The notes beneath the pieces were generated by a model that searched no databases, was not told the origin of the DNA, and was given only the letters and a program-made list of their open reading frames with translations. A stretch of 64,000 bases of DNA. Origin: Moritella sp. 5 (GTDB lineage: Bacteria > Pseudomonadota > Gammaproteobacteria > Enterobacterales > Moritellaceae). Both the position numbers and the translations under genes were made by a program. The stretch spans positions 2,790,001-2,854,000 of the forward strand of contig NZ_CP056122.1 in NCBI RefSeq assembly GCF_018219455.1, given 5' to 3'. Below are positions 9,408 through 18,036 of the stretch, piece by piece. How positions within the stretch are numbered: position 1 is the stretch's first letter; each line of letters starts with the position of its first letter.

Positions 9408-10895
9408 ATGAGGGCCTATAATCGGAAAATATTAATCTCATTTTTCCTGTTTAATTTTTTATTTGTATTAGCGGTTAACTCAGTTGTCGTTGTCAATCTC
9501 ATTGAGGAGTGGTGGAGCACTGGCGCTTATAATCATGGTCTATTAGGGCTAGCACTTGCAATATATGTTTTTTGGACAAAAAGAGAGGATTTTTCATCTC
9601 CGCAAAGTAATCTATTCGGTCTGGTTCTACTAATAGCGACGAGCCTATTACTCTTGATCGCTAATCTAGCCAGTATTGGTCAACTACAAATGCTCAGCTT
9701 GTTTCTTGTGATATTAGCGCTATTACTTTCTTTTTTTGGTTTTCAATCTGTCACTAGGCTATTACTGCCTTTACTGATGATTTTATTAATACTACCTATT
9801 TGGAATGTATTACAACTACCGCTAAGAGATATATCTACTTGGGTAAGCTTTCATAGTGTTCATCTATTAGGATTTGAAATAATTAGAGAAGGATACAAGC
9901 TAATAACACCGAGTGGCATTTTTATGGTTGAAGGTGCTTGCTCTGGACTCAGTTTCTTTTTAGCATCAGCTTTATACGCTGTTTTTGTCGCACAGATTAA
10001 TAATCTATCTAGACCAGCAACGCTCGTTTATTTCACTTTCGCCGTAATGGTTGCAGTCATAAGTAACTGGATCCGTATTACGACTATCATTATCGTTGGA
10101 AGCCAAACCGCGATGCAGCATTATATCGTCCAAGACCATTTAACATTCGGCTGGTTCGTTTTTGCAGCTTGCTTCATACCTGTCATCATTGCAGGAAACA
10201 CCTATTTTGGTGAGCAGCCCCCTGAAAATGGCAAGCAGAAAGAGGTAATAAAGCAACCACAACAAATAAGTGCATGGTATTTACTCGCAGTATCGACCAT
10301 CACTCTATTTTTTGCGGCTGCGACAATAATACTTCCCTCCCGCTTTGATCCTAATTATAAATTCGCCCTGCCTATAATCCCATCCTATGCGCACTTATCA
10401 TTAAATAATGCAGCGAGTCAAAACTGGTTCCCTGTTTCACACGGTGCGACTAGCGAAGAGTTTAATTATTTTTTACAAGATAAGGATTTACTACAAGTTT
10501 ACTTGGCAAATTACGCTCGACAAAGACAAGGCGAAGAGATTATTTTTGTTGGAAATACCCTCTTTGATGAAAATCGTTGGTTCAATGTCAAACAACAAAC
10601 AACCTTATTAAATTCCCCCTTTCTTAAGCAGGTTAATTTAATCACGCTGAGAAAAGACAGCCATCGTTCTCGATTAATTGCCTATTGGTACTTAGTCGAC
10701 AGCCACTTTATAGCCGATAAAAAAACAGCTAAGTGGCATGAGGTTCAAGCCGCTATTAAAGGCCAACCAGGCGCGACGCTCATTGCTATTGCAATTGATT
10801 ACAGTAATGAAAATGAGACGCGCGCCTTAAAAACCATGACTAATTTTGTCACACTCTTTAGCTCACACGCTATCAACATGAACAAATCAATATAA
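9408..10895 (+). CDS. xrtA: Exosortase A fused to C-terminal EpsI domain
   Basis: Exosortase is the inner-membrane transpeptidase-like enzyme that processes PEP-CTERM tails. About eight hydrophobic segments fill residues 1-270. The catalytic triad is visible: Cys178 in 'EGACSGLSFF', Arg223 in 'SNWIRITT', and His244 in 'VQDHLTFGW'. After a linker and one more membrane segment (~290-315) comes a soluble domain of about 180 residues matching the EpsI/DUF3485 domain that is a separate gene in some loci; here it is fused, total 495 residues. It is the first gene of the plus block, nine bases before the heparinase-like gene. Its likely target, a PEP-CTERM protein, is encoded at 28.6 kb. Confidence 0.92.
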   Translation: MRAYNRKILISFFLFNFLFVLAVNSVVVVNLIEEWWSTGAYNHGLLGLALAIYVFWTKREDFSSPQSNLFGLVLLIATSLLLLIANLASIGQLQMLSLFLVILALLLSFFGFQSVTRLLLPLLMILLILPIWNVLQLPLRDISTWVSFHSVHLLGFEIIREGYKLITPSGIFMVEGACSGLSFFLASALYAVFVAQINNLSRPATLVYFTFAVMVAVISNWIRITTIIIVGSQTAMQHYIVQDHLTFGWFVFAACFIPVIIAGNTYFGEQPPENGKQKEVIKQPQQISAWYLLAVSTITLFFAAATIILPSRFDPNYKFALPIIPSYAHLSLNNAASQNWFPVSHGATSEEFNYFLQDKDLLQVYLANYARQRQGEEIIFVGNTLFDENRWFNVKQQTTLLNSPFLKQVNLITLRKDSHRSRLIAYWYLVDSHFIADKKTAKWHEVQAAIKGQPGATLIAIAIDYSNENETRALKTMTNFVTLFSSHAINMNKSI

Positions 10896-10904
10896 GAATA
10901 ACCT

Positions 10905-12908
10905 ATGCAAGCACTATCTTGGTATATAAAACGAATTAAAACGATGTCGATAAAGGAAATTACTTGGCGTGTAACGTCATTATCCTCAGCACTTTTTGAA
11001 CACCTACGAGTAAGTATGAACCTCGTATCGCAAGCGAAGTTTCATGACAACTATCAAGAAAATGCACCATTTCAACCTCCATTTAACGTATTTATAGGTG
11101 ATATATCAGCCTTTAGTCCTGAGTGGCAGGTATCGCTACTTAACAAAGCGGATAAAATCATACAACATAAGCTCAGTTATTTTGATTTACAAGAACATCA
11201 TCTAGAAACCCCTATCAACTGGCATAAAGATCATGCAACAGGTCAACAAACAAGTCGTTCAGCTATCATGTCTGTTAACTATCGTGATATGAGTAAAAAT
11301 GGCGATTGCAAATTAGTTTGGGAGCCTAACCGACACCATCAATTTGTAGTATTAGCGCGCGCATATAAAATAACGGGTGAAATAAAATATGCACACAGTG
11401 TCGTTACTCAACTAACAAGCTGGTTAGATGCTAACCCTTACGGCTACGGCATGAATTGGAAAAGCCCCCTTGAATTAGGTATAAGAATGATTAATTGGGT
11501 GTGGGCAATTGATCTTATTCTCGACTCCGGACTGTTTGTTGGTGACTTTAAAGCACGAGTATTAAATAGTGTCTATCTTCATTGCCGTGATGTTAGTAGT
11601 AAATTTTCACAAGGCTCTTCTGCGAATAACCATTTGGTTGGTGAAGCAGCAGGTGTCTATATAGCCAGTAGTTATTTTTCAATGTTAAAAAATGCTAATC
11701 ATTGGCGTCATAAAAGTAAAAATGTTTTAGAAACTGAAATACAAGCACAAACCTTTGCTGATGGATGCTCAAAAGAGCACGGCTTCAGCTATCAATTTTT
11801 TGTATTTCAGCTCTACTTGTTCTCAGCACAGGTTGGACGTTGGCAAAAAGATGATTTTTCTGCCTCCTACCAAGATACGTTAAAAAAATTGGCGGCATTT
11901 ATTGCGTTAATTGCACAAGGAGGTGAAGACTATCCCATGCTAGGTGATCAAGACGATGGTTATGCGCTTGATCTTGGAAACCATGTCCATGATGTAAATG
12001 CACTTTGTGATTTGGCAGCCCACCTTTATGACAATCAAATATTTCATATCAATTACCGAAAACCCTGTGAGTCTTCATTTTGGTTATTCAATCAACGCAT
12101 AGAGCGTAAGCACAACGTTTTACAGGAGGTTCCTCATTTAATTTCTAGACAATTTCAAGAGTCAGGCTACTTTTTATTACAAGCAGGTAGTCTCACTAAT
12201 AATGATCAAGTTAGTATTTTATTTGATTGCGCAGAGCTAGGTTATACATCTATCGCTGCTCATGGTCATGCCGATGCATTAAGCTTAGTGATGCGTATAA
12301 ACGGCAACGATCTATTCATTGATAGTGGTACATACGATTATTATAGTTTTCCACGTTGGCGTAATCAGTTTAGGAAAACGCAAGCACATAATACGATCGA
12401 AGTTGATGGCGTAGATCAGTCGGTCATGACTGGTCCATTTATGTGGGAGCAACATGCACAAGCGCAGTGCACTCTCTGGAATCCCACTAAGTCAGGAGGA
12501 CAGGTAGCTGGTTTTCATAATGGTTACCAACGACTCTCATCGCCACTTATTCATGAACGTCACTTAGATTTGAACACTCAAAGAAATAGTTTAGCAATAA
12601 CTGATAAAATACAGTCTCAAGGCAATCATGATATTGCGTTATATTTTCATCTATCAGAAGCTTGCAGTAATATTAAAATAGAAGGTCACATTTGTACCCT
12701 TTACTTAAACAGCAGTAAAATATGTATCTGCCTGCCCGAAAATTTAACTCATGAAATAGCTAGCGGTAAATGGCATGAAGATACCGACCATACATCTTTA
12801 GGCTGGATAAGTCGTAGCTATCATCACCGCACTGCGATTAACACTTTAATTTCAAAAGGTAATATCAGTGGAAACAAACTATTCACCACAGTCATCACTT
12901 GGATTTAA
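10905..12908 (+). CDS. Heparinase II/III family polysaccharide lyase-like protein
   Basis: The 667-residue protein has an N-terminal alpha/alpha-toroid part (about residues 90-370, with 'YGMNWKSPLELGIRMINWVW' and 'FSQGSSANNHLVGEAAGVY') and a C-terminal beta-sandwich part with the family signature 'AAHGHADALSLVMRINGNDL' followed by FIDSGTYDYYSF. This family cleaves uronic acid-containing glycans. No signal peptide is evident, as in several exosortase-locus homologues, so the location is uncertain. It may trim or turn over the polymer during assembly. It directly follows the exosortase gene and converges on the acyltransferase gene with only seven bases between stops. Confidence 0.82.
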   Translation: MQALSWYIKRIKTMSIKEITWRVTSLSSALFEHLRVSMNLVSQAKFHDNYQENAPFQPPFNVFIGDISAFSPEWQVSLLNKADKIIQHKLSYFDLQEHHLETPINWHKDHATGQQTSRSAIMSVNYRDMSKNGDCKLVWEPNRHHQFVVLARAYKITGEIKYAHSVVTQLTSWLDANPYGYGMNWKSPLELGIRMINWVWAIDLILDSGLFVGDFKARVLNSVYLHCRDVSSKFSQGSSANNHLVGEAAGVYIASSYFSMLKNANHWRHKSKNVLETEIQAQTFADGCSKEHGFSYQFFVFQLYLFSAQVGRWQKDDFSASYQDTLKKLAAFIALIAQGGEDYPMLGDQDDGYALDLGNHVHDVNALCDLAAHLYDNQIFHINYRKPCESSFWLFNQRIERKHNVLQEVPHLISRQFQESGYFLLQAGSLTNNDQVSILFDCAELGYTSIAAHGHADALSLVMRINGNDLFIDSGTYDYYSFPRWRNQFRKTQAHNTIEVDGVDQSVMTGPFMWEQHAQAQCTLWNPTKSGGQVAGFHNGYQRLSSPLIHERHLDLNTQRNSLAITDKIQSQGNHDIALYFHLSEACSNIKIEGHICTLYLNSSKICICLPENLTHEIASGKWHEDTDHTSLGWISRSYHHRTAINTLISKGNISGNKLFTTVITWI

Positions 12909-12915
12909 TAAGATA

Positions 12916-14040
12916 TTATATTGGCTTTAAATAGCGCCCTGTTGGCCAAATCTGTTTAGCCTCAAAAGGCAGGTTCTTCATTTGTCTATGCCAAATGAAA
13001 AGGTTTTCCCCGTGTTTTTTTTCTGCAAGCCAACGTCTTTTATGGTCTGTGTAAACACCAAGAAAATCATAACAACATACACCTTCTTCTTTACACCTTC
13101 TGTATGAGAAATAACGTAAAACCTGTCCGATTCCTGATAAGTAATCAGGATTATAACCTTCTTGAATGGATAAAAATTGGTTGTTATACACGTACCCAAG
13201 TTGCATAGCCTGTATTTCACCTTCACTCTCAAGTCTGAGTAATCTTAGCCAACCTTTTTGTAATGCCAAAGGCACAAAGTCACGGTAAAAATCAACTAAC
13301 TCAGGACGCCGCTGAAAAGAACCTAAACCTAAATATTGCCAGTGTTTATTGTGTAATGTAAACAGTTTCTCAAGATGCTTTCCAATATCATCACGTTTAT
13401 GGCTAATTTCAACCTGCCAAGGTCCAATATTGTCTAAGCGACGATGAGTTTTACGTATACTCATACGTAAATTCTTAGATAGACTAGGTAGTATTTCTGT
13501 TGTTAAATCTCGTAACGCCACCTGAGCAAACTCGACACTACGGCAATTACAATTGAGGGGTTTTACTGTTGCTAATGACTCTAATAATGTTGTACCTCCA
13601 GCAGTCCAAGATGCAACATTAGTAAACCAAATGAAATCCCAATATAGTTTAATATCAGGGCTAAGCAAATACGCCCAAAGCATGCTTTTAAGCTCGAGGC
13701 ACCTCTCTGCTTTAACAATAAAATTTGAATATTCTGATCCAGAGTTCTGATCGCCAACAAAGCGTAAAGATTGATAAGTTATTAAATTAGCTAATCGGTA
13801 TTCTTGTATGTAGAAAGGGGCAATGGCGAGGATCTGTTGACTATTTTGAATCACGATGATGAGTGGATTAATCACCGTACTTTGACTTTTCCGCCAACAA
13901 TCTATCCACTCCCAATTCAGGAAAATATGATTCGCATCAGACTGTTCGAGAAGGTTTTGCCAATCCGGTTTCAAAGCCTCAAATTCACTCCACTCTTTTA
14001 TGACTCTAATCTCGATAGATTTATCTTCTCCGTTTACCAT
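12916..14040 (-). CDS. BioF2/CelD-like GNAT-fold acyltransferase (FemAB-like)
   Basis: The protein resembles the GNAT 'acetyltransferase-6' group found in cellulose and exosortase loci: 'HIFLNWEWIDCWRKS' near residue 40 and the C-terminal fold 'LRLLRLESEGEIQAMQLGYVY', 'SIQEGYNPDYLSGIGQVLRYF', 'CCYDFLGVYTDHKRRWLAEK'. Such proteins are thought to acylate sugars or amino sugars. An ORF opens with GTG at 14049, but GAGGTGG just before the ATG at 14040 is a good ribosome site, so 14040 is preferred. It is the only minus-strand gene inside the plus-strand block. The TIGR exosortase-associated FemAB family is an alternative assignment. Confidence 0.65.
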   Translation of the reverse strand: MVNGEDKSIEIRVIKEWSEFEALKPDWQNLLEQSDANHIFLNWEWIDCWRKSQSTVINPLIIVIQNSQQILAIAPFYIQEYRLANLITYQSLRFVGDQNSGSEYSNFIVKAERCLELKSMLWAYLLSPDIKLYWDFIWFTNVASWTAGGTTLLESLATVKPLNCNCRSVEFAQVALRDLTTEILPSLSKNLRMSIRKTHRRLDNIGPWQVEISHKRDDIGKHLEKLFTLHNKHWQYLGLGSFQRRPELVDFYRDFVPLALQKGWLRLLRLESEGEIQAMQLGYVYNNQFLSIQEGYNPDYLSGIGQVLRYFSYRRCKEEGVCCYDFLGVYTDHKRRWLAEKKHGENLFIWHRQMKNLPFEAKQIWPTGRYLKPI

Positions 14041-14204
14041 ATAAACCACCTCATCATGCCCTATAAATTATTTAACCTTTTTATAAAAAATAATAGCTTA
14101 AAAATCAAATCAATAGAAAGTTCCGGGTATAAAATAAAACATATAAAAAGCTAAACATAAAAATTAAAACAAATGATTTCAGCCATTTACACTGCCAAAC
14201 GCAC

Positions 14205-14228
14205 AGGCGGACAATAAATTGTTCGCCT
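14205..14228. repeat. Hairpin in divergent spacer (11-bp arms)
   Basis: AGGCGGACAAT (14205-14215) pairs with ATTGTTCGCCT (14218-14228) with one G-T pair and a two-base spacer. It sits between the divergently transcribed acyltransferase and lipoprotein genes, where a terminator is not expected, so a protein-binding site or a leader structure of the lipoprotein gene are options. Confidence 0.4.
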
Positions 14229-14312
14229 TGTTTATCACGTTTGACTTCTAAGGATTATGAACTAGACTGCACATCTTAATATCTGAGATTACAAATAAAT
14301 ATGGAGTTGAAA

Positions 14313-14963
14313 ATGAATGATTTAAAACAATGGAGCGTTTCCATTAAGCACCCTCGTCTACTCGTCTTTTATTGCTTATGTTTATCATTTTTAACAGCTT
14401 GTAATCAAGATTCAGCATCAAACAATGGCACGAGCCCAAGTGTTGATTTAGGCCCTGACTTAACTGTCGAGATCGGTGAGTCCGTTCACCTCAGCCCTAC
14501 AATCAAAAATTTGGACTCGAATACGATCTCTTACCTATGGATACAAACATCCGGAAATACAATATCGTTACCAGACAATAAAAGTTCATATATCGCATTT
14601 ACGCCACTTGTAAATGACTTTTTAGAATTCGAAGTAACAGTCACTGACAATCAAGATCAGGAATATAAAGATGCAGTGTCTGTAACTGTATTACCAGAAA
14701 ATGGGAAATATACAGCCCAACTCAACTGGACAGCACCGACTGAAAACGAAAATGGCTCAACACTGACGAACTTGGCAGGGTATAAAATATATTATGGTCA
14801 ATCTATAACTAACCTCGACGTATCGATAATAGTCAACACCCCCTCAGAAACCTCATACGACATCAAAAATTTAGACTCAAACAACAGTTACTTTTTTTGT
14901 ATATCAGCTTATAGTACCGCGGGTTCTGAAAGTAAATGCAGCGACACTGTGGATATTTTGTAG
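14313..14963 (+). CDS. Lipoprotein with PKD/Ig-like and fibronectin type III domains
   Basis: The protein has a lipoprotein signal ('LLVFYCLCLSFLTAC', acylated Cys near residue 30), a Ser/Asn-rich linker, an Ig/PKD-like beta domain (about residues 45-125, 'PDLTVEIGESVHLSP', 'TDNQDQEYKDAVSVTV') and a fibronectin type III domain (about 130-216, 'AQLNWTAPTENENGST', 'YKIYYGQSI', 'YFFCISAYSTAGSES'). An ORF opens at 14301, but GGAG at 14303-14306 is well placed for the ATG at 14313. Such domains bind glycans or proteins at the cell surface. It is set apart by long spacers on both sides and may have its own promoter. Confidence 0.75.
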   Translation: MNDLKQWSVSIKHPRLLVFYCLCLSFLTACNQDSASNNGTSPSVDLGPDLTVEIGESVHLSPTIKNLDSNTISYLWIQTSGNTISLPDNKSSYIAFTPLVNDFLEFEVTVTDNQDQEYKDAVSVTVLPENGKYTAQLNWTAPTENENGSTLTNLAGYKIYYGQSITNLDVSIIVNTPSETSYDIKNLDSNNSYFFCISAYSTAGSESKCSDTVDIL

Positions 14964-15006
14964 AAGTTATCAATATATTCATATTAAATAATTTCTCGTG
15001 CAAATT

Positions 15007-15050
15007 CAGTAAAACTAATGTAATCGCGATTATCTAACATTAGTTTACTG
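15007..15050 (+). terminator. Hairpin downstream of the FN3 lipoprotein gene, with a palindrome in its loop
   Basis: CAGTAAAACTAATGT (15007-15021) pairs with ACATTAGTTTACTG (15037-15050) with one bulged A. The loop itself begins with the perfect ten-base palindrome AATCGCGATT (15022-15031). It lies 44 bases after the lipoprotein stop, so it may end that transcript, but no T-run follows. Confidence 0.4.
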
Positions 15051-15428
15051 ACTAGGCTCAGGCTTACGATTTACGGTTTTTGTCACTATTATTTCATGAT
15101 ATTAAGCACTCATACCTCTCACTCCGCTTCAAATAAGTCTATATGCATAATTTCCTATAAATGCTCAAAAATTTGATTATATAACTAGAATAATTATTTC
15201 AAATTTAAAAAATCACATTTTCTGTAAACAACTGATAATCGTTGTCTATACTTCATTGAAAATACTCACTGGCAATATGCACCAAATACTAATACTTCCA
15301 ACGGCAATTATCAATCGGACAGCTCAAACTCTCAGCCTCATTTACGTGGAGAGTTTTGAAAGTAGCAAGCGATTTTATGAAACTCATTCTTTATAAGGTT
15401 AATTTATATACGTACTACAAGATAACAG

Positions 15429-15451
15429 ACCTAATACTTTTAGTATTAGGT
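15429..15451 (+). promoter_or_regulatory. Perfect 9-bp hairpin 31 bases upstream of the wecB start
   Basis: ACCTAATAC (15429-15437) and GTATTAGGT (15443-15451) are exact complements around a five-base TTTTA loop. It sits in the leader of wecB. It could act as an mRNA stability or attenuation element, or as an operator; the sequence alone does not decide. Confidence 0.4.
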
Positions 15452-15482
15452 ATTACAATTCATACAGAATGTTGAAATTATC

Positions 15483-16619
15483 ATGCCTATAAAAATATTA
15501 ACCATCTTTGGTACTCGGCCAGAAGCAATTAAAATGGCCCCTCTTGTTAATGCGCTGAATGATCAACAAGGTATTGATGCTAAAGTCTGCGTCACAGCAC
15601 AACACAGAGAAATGCTAGATCAAGTTCTTGATTTATTTTCTATTATACCTGACTACGATCTAAATATAATGAAACCTGGGCAAGTATTGTCCGAAGTTAC
15701 GACGAATATACTATTAGGTTTAGAGCCCATTCTTAAAGAGTTTCAACCCCAATTAGTTTTAGTTCATGGGGATACATCCACCACTGTCTCTGCAAGCTTG
15801 GCAGCCTTTTATCAACAGATTCCAATTGGACATGTTGAAGCAGGTTTACGTACTCGAAACCTAAGTTCCCCTTGGCCAGAGGAAGGAAATAGAAAGCTAA
15901 CAGGCGCAATTACAAAGCTTCATTTTCCACCGACTGTAAGCTCAAAAATGAATTTACTTAATGAGGGTGTACATCCTAATGACATTGAAGTAACCGGCAA
16001 CACAGTAATCGACGCATTGATAGAAATAACGAATAAACTCAAGAATGACTATCAATTATCCAACACTCTCGCAGACAGATTCTCACAATTAAGTAACGAT
16101 AAAAAACTTATTTTAGTTACAGGGCATCGCAGAGAAAGCTTTGGCTGTGGATTTGAACGAATTTGTGAAGCGTTATCTGAAATTGCAAGTAAGCACCCTG
16201 AAATTCAAATCGTTTATCCTGTGCATCTAAATCCAAACGTCCTAGAACCCGTAAATCGAATATTATCAGGCCTCGACAATGTTTTTTTAATCGAGCCACA
16301 AGACTACCTTCCTTTCATATACTTAATGAACAAAGCATACTTAATTTTAACTGATTCTGGCGGTATCCAAGAAGAAGGACCAAGCTTAGGTAAGCCAGTT
16401 TTAGTCATGCGTGATGTGACGGAACGTCCTGAAGCAGTCAGTGAAGGAACCGTTTTACTTGTTGGTACTGATAAAAACAAGATTGTGAATGCAATAGAGC
16501 GCTTATTACAAGATGAGGTTCACTATAATCAAATGAGTCGTTCACATAACCCCTATGGAGATGGGCAAGCGTGTCAGAAAATAATAGCTAAAATAAAGCA
16601 CTATTTCGAAACCCCATAA
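15483..16619 (+). CDS. wecB: UDP-N-acetylglucosamine 2-epimerase (non-hydrolysing)
   Basis: The enzyme converts UDP-GlcNAc to UDP-ManNAc in the cytoplasm. The 378-residue protein has the family blocks '[17 protein letters not shown]', '[17 protein letters not shown]', '[17 protein letters not shown]', '[11 protein letters not shown]', '[13 protein letters not shown]' and '[19 protein letters not shown]', in the right order and with the usual length. wecC follows after a 104-base spacer. The product feeds WecC and, by inference, the WecG-family transferase at 8.2-9.0 kb. Confidence 0.93.
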   Translation: MPIKILTIFGTRPEAIKMAPLVNALNDQQGIDAKVCVTAQHREMLDQVLDLFSIIPDYDLNIMKPGQVLSEVTTNILLGLEPILKEFQPQLVLVHGDTSTTVSASLAAFYQQIPIGHVEAGLRTRNLSSPWPEEGNRKLTGAITKLHFPPTVSSKMNLLNEGVHPNDIEVTGNTVIDALIEITNKLKNDYQLSNTLADRFSQLSNDKKLILVTGHRRESFGCGFERICEALSEIASKHPEIQIVYPVHLNPNVLEPVNRILSGLDNVFLIEPQDYLPFIYLMNKAYLILTDSGGIQEEGPSLGKPVLVMRDVTERPEAVSEGTVLLVGTDKNKIVNAIERLLQDEVHYNQMSRSHNPYGDGQACQKIIAKIKHYFETP

Positions 16620-16723
16620 TACACGTATTATTCGCTCTGTTTAGGTATAAGGAATAATGGTGAATAGCAATAACGACCTCAATGTATTAATAATCTTCAA
16701 TAACAGTTTAAAGGCAATAAATT

Positions 16724-17974
16724 ATGGCACTCGATAAAGTATCAGTAATTGGGTTAGGTTACATAGGGCTTCCTACTGCAGCAATTATTGCTTCTCGTGG
16801 CTTGACTGTTATTGGGGTCGAAGTTGACCAAGATACTGTCGAAACTATTAACGCAGGAAAAATACATATCGTCGAACCTAACCTAGACATTCTCGTTCGC
16901 AGTGTGGTTTCTAGTGGTAATTTACGAGCAGTGACAAAAGCTGAACCAGCAGACGTATTTATAGTAGCCGTGCCAACTCCTTTTATCCATAGTGATGATG
17001 ATAGCCATCAACCCGATATTAGTTATATTGAATCAACAACTAAAACAATCGCCCCCGTTCTTGAAAAAGGTAACTTGGTCATCCTAGAATCAACATCTCC
17101 CGTGGGAACGATTGAAAAGTTAGCGGCTTGGTTAGCGAGAGCTCGTCCCGATCTTTCTTTTCCTCAAGATGAGGGGAATGCAGCAGACATCAATATCGCA
17201 TATTGCCCAGAACGAGTATTACCAGGACATGTTTTGCAAGAACTTATCTCCAATGATCGCGTAATAGGTGGTATGAGCAACGTTTGTAGTGCTAAAGCCG
17301 TTGAACTTTACCGCACTTTCGTTCGCGGTGAATGCATCGTGACAAACCCTAGAACAGCTGAAATGGCGAAGCTAACTGAAAACTCATTTCGTGATATGAA
17401 TATTGCATTTGCTAATGAGCTCTCTATTATTTGTGACAAATTAAAAATAAATGTCTGGGAGCTAATCAAACTATCCAACCGCCACCCTCGTGTTAATATT
17501 TTAAATCCAGGCCCAGGCGTTGGCGGACACTGCATTGCCGTCGACCCTTGGTTTATTATTGACAGTTGCCCCAAAGAAGCACAATTAATAAAGCAAGCAC
17601 GCTTGATAAACGATCACAAACCCCACTATGTTGTTGATCAAATAATACGTGCTGCAGATGAATTTAAACGTCCTATAATTGCCTGTTTAGGACTTGCATT
17701 TAAAGCTGACATTGATGATCTTCGAGGTAGTCCAGCCTTGCAGATAGTTGAATTCCTTGCCAATAAAAGAGTAGGTCTATTACTTACTGTCGAGCCAAAC
17801 ATAAGGTCATTACCCCCACATTTATCACATTCAGACATTGAGTTAACAAGCTTAGAAACCGCCTTAGCGGTTGCTAATGTAGTCGTTATACTTGTAGACC
17901 ATCAAGAATTTAAAGCGGCAGATAAAGCCCTGTTTTCAAAACAAGTTGTTATTGATACTCGCGGGATCCTATAA
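16724..17974 (+). CDS. wecC: UDP-N-acetyl-D-mannosamine dehydrogenase
   Basis: The enzyme oxidises UDP-ManNAc to UDP-ManNAcA with NAD. The N-terminal Rossmann motif is 'VIGLGYIGLPTAAIIASRG'; further signatures are 'PTPF', 'ESTSPVGTIEKLA', 'CPERVLPGHVLQELI', 'AEMAKLTENSFRDMNIAFANE' in part, and the catalytic Cys in 'GPGVGGHCIAVDPWF'. The length of 416 matches WecC. AAAGG about nine bases before the ATG is the ribosome site. The closest alternative is another UDP-sugar 6-dehydrogenase, but adjacency to wecB favours WecC. Confidence 0.9.
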   Translation: MALDKVSVIGLGYIGLPTAAIIASRGLTVIGVEVDQDTVETINAGKIHIVEPNLDILVRSVVSSGNLRAVTKAEPADVFIVAVPTPFIHSDDDSHQPDISYIESTTKTIAPVLEKGNLVILESTSPVGTIEKLAAWLARARPDLSFPQDEGNAADINIAYCPERVLPGHVLQELISNDRVIGGMSNVCSAKAVELYRTFVRGECIVTNPRTAEMAKLTENSFRDMNIAFANELSIICDKLKINVWELIKLSNRHPRVNILNPGPGVGGHCIAVDPWFIIDSCPKEAQLIKQARLINDHKPHYVVDQIIRAADEFKRPIIACLGLAFKADIDDLRGSPALQIVEFLANKRVGLLLTVEPNIRSLPPHLSHSDIELTSLETALAVANVVVILVDHQEFKAADKALFSKQVVIDTRGIL

Positions 17975-18036
17975 GTTAAAGCTCCATCCAACTTCGATAT
18001 TCAGGCATTACAGCAGATAAAGGTTGCGAAAGATCC

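Larger units (their letters stand above)
14964..15482. other. Long intergenic region upstream of wecB
   Basis: These 519 AT-rich bases hold no convincing gene. A 39-codon ATG frame at 15277-15396 lacks a ribosome site and any recognisable feature. Two hairpins, listed separately, are present near the two ends. The region probably carries the transcription start for wecB-wecC and a downstream end for the lipoprotein gene. No sigma-54 type match with correct spacing was found. Confidence 0.5.

Noticed and set aside
15277-15396. 39-codon ORF in the spacer before wecB
   Set aside because: There is no ribosome site, no recognisable feature and no operon fit, and ORFs of this size are expected by chance.
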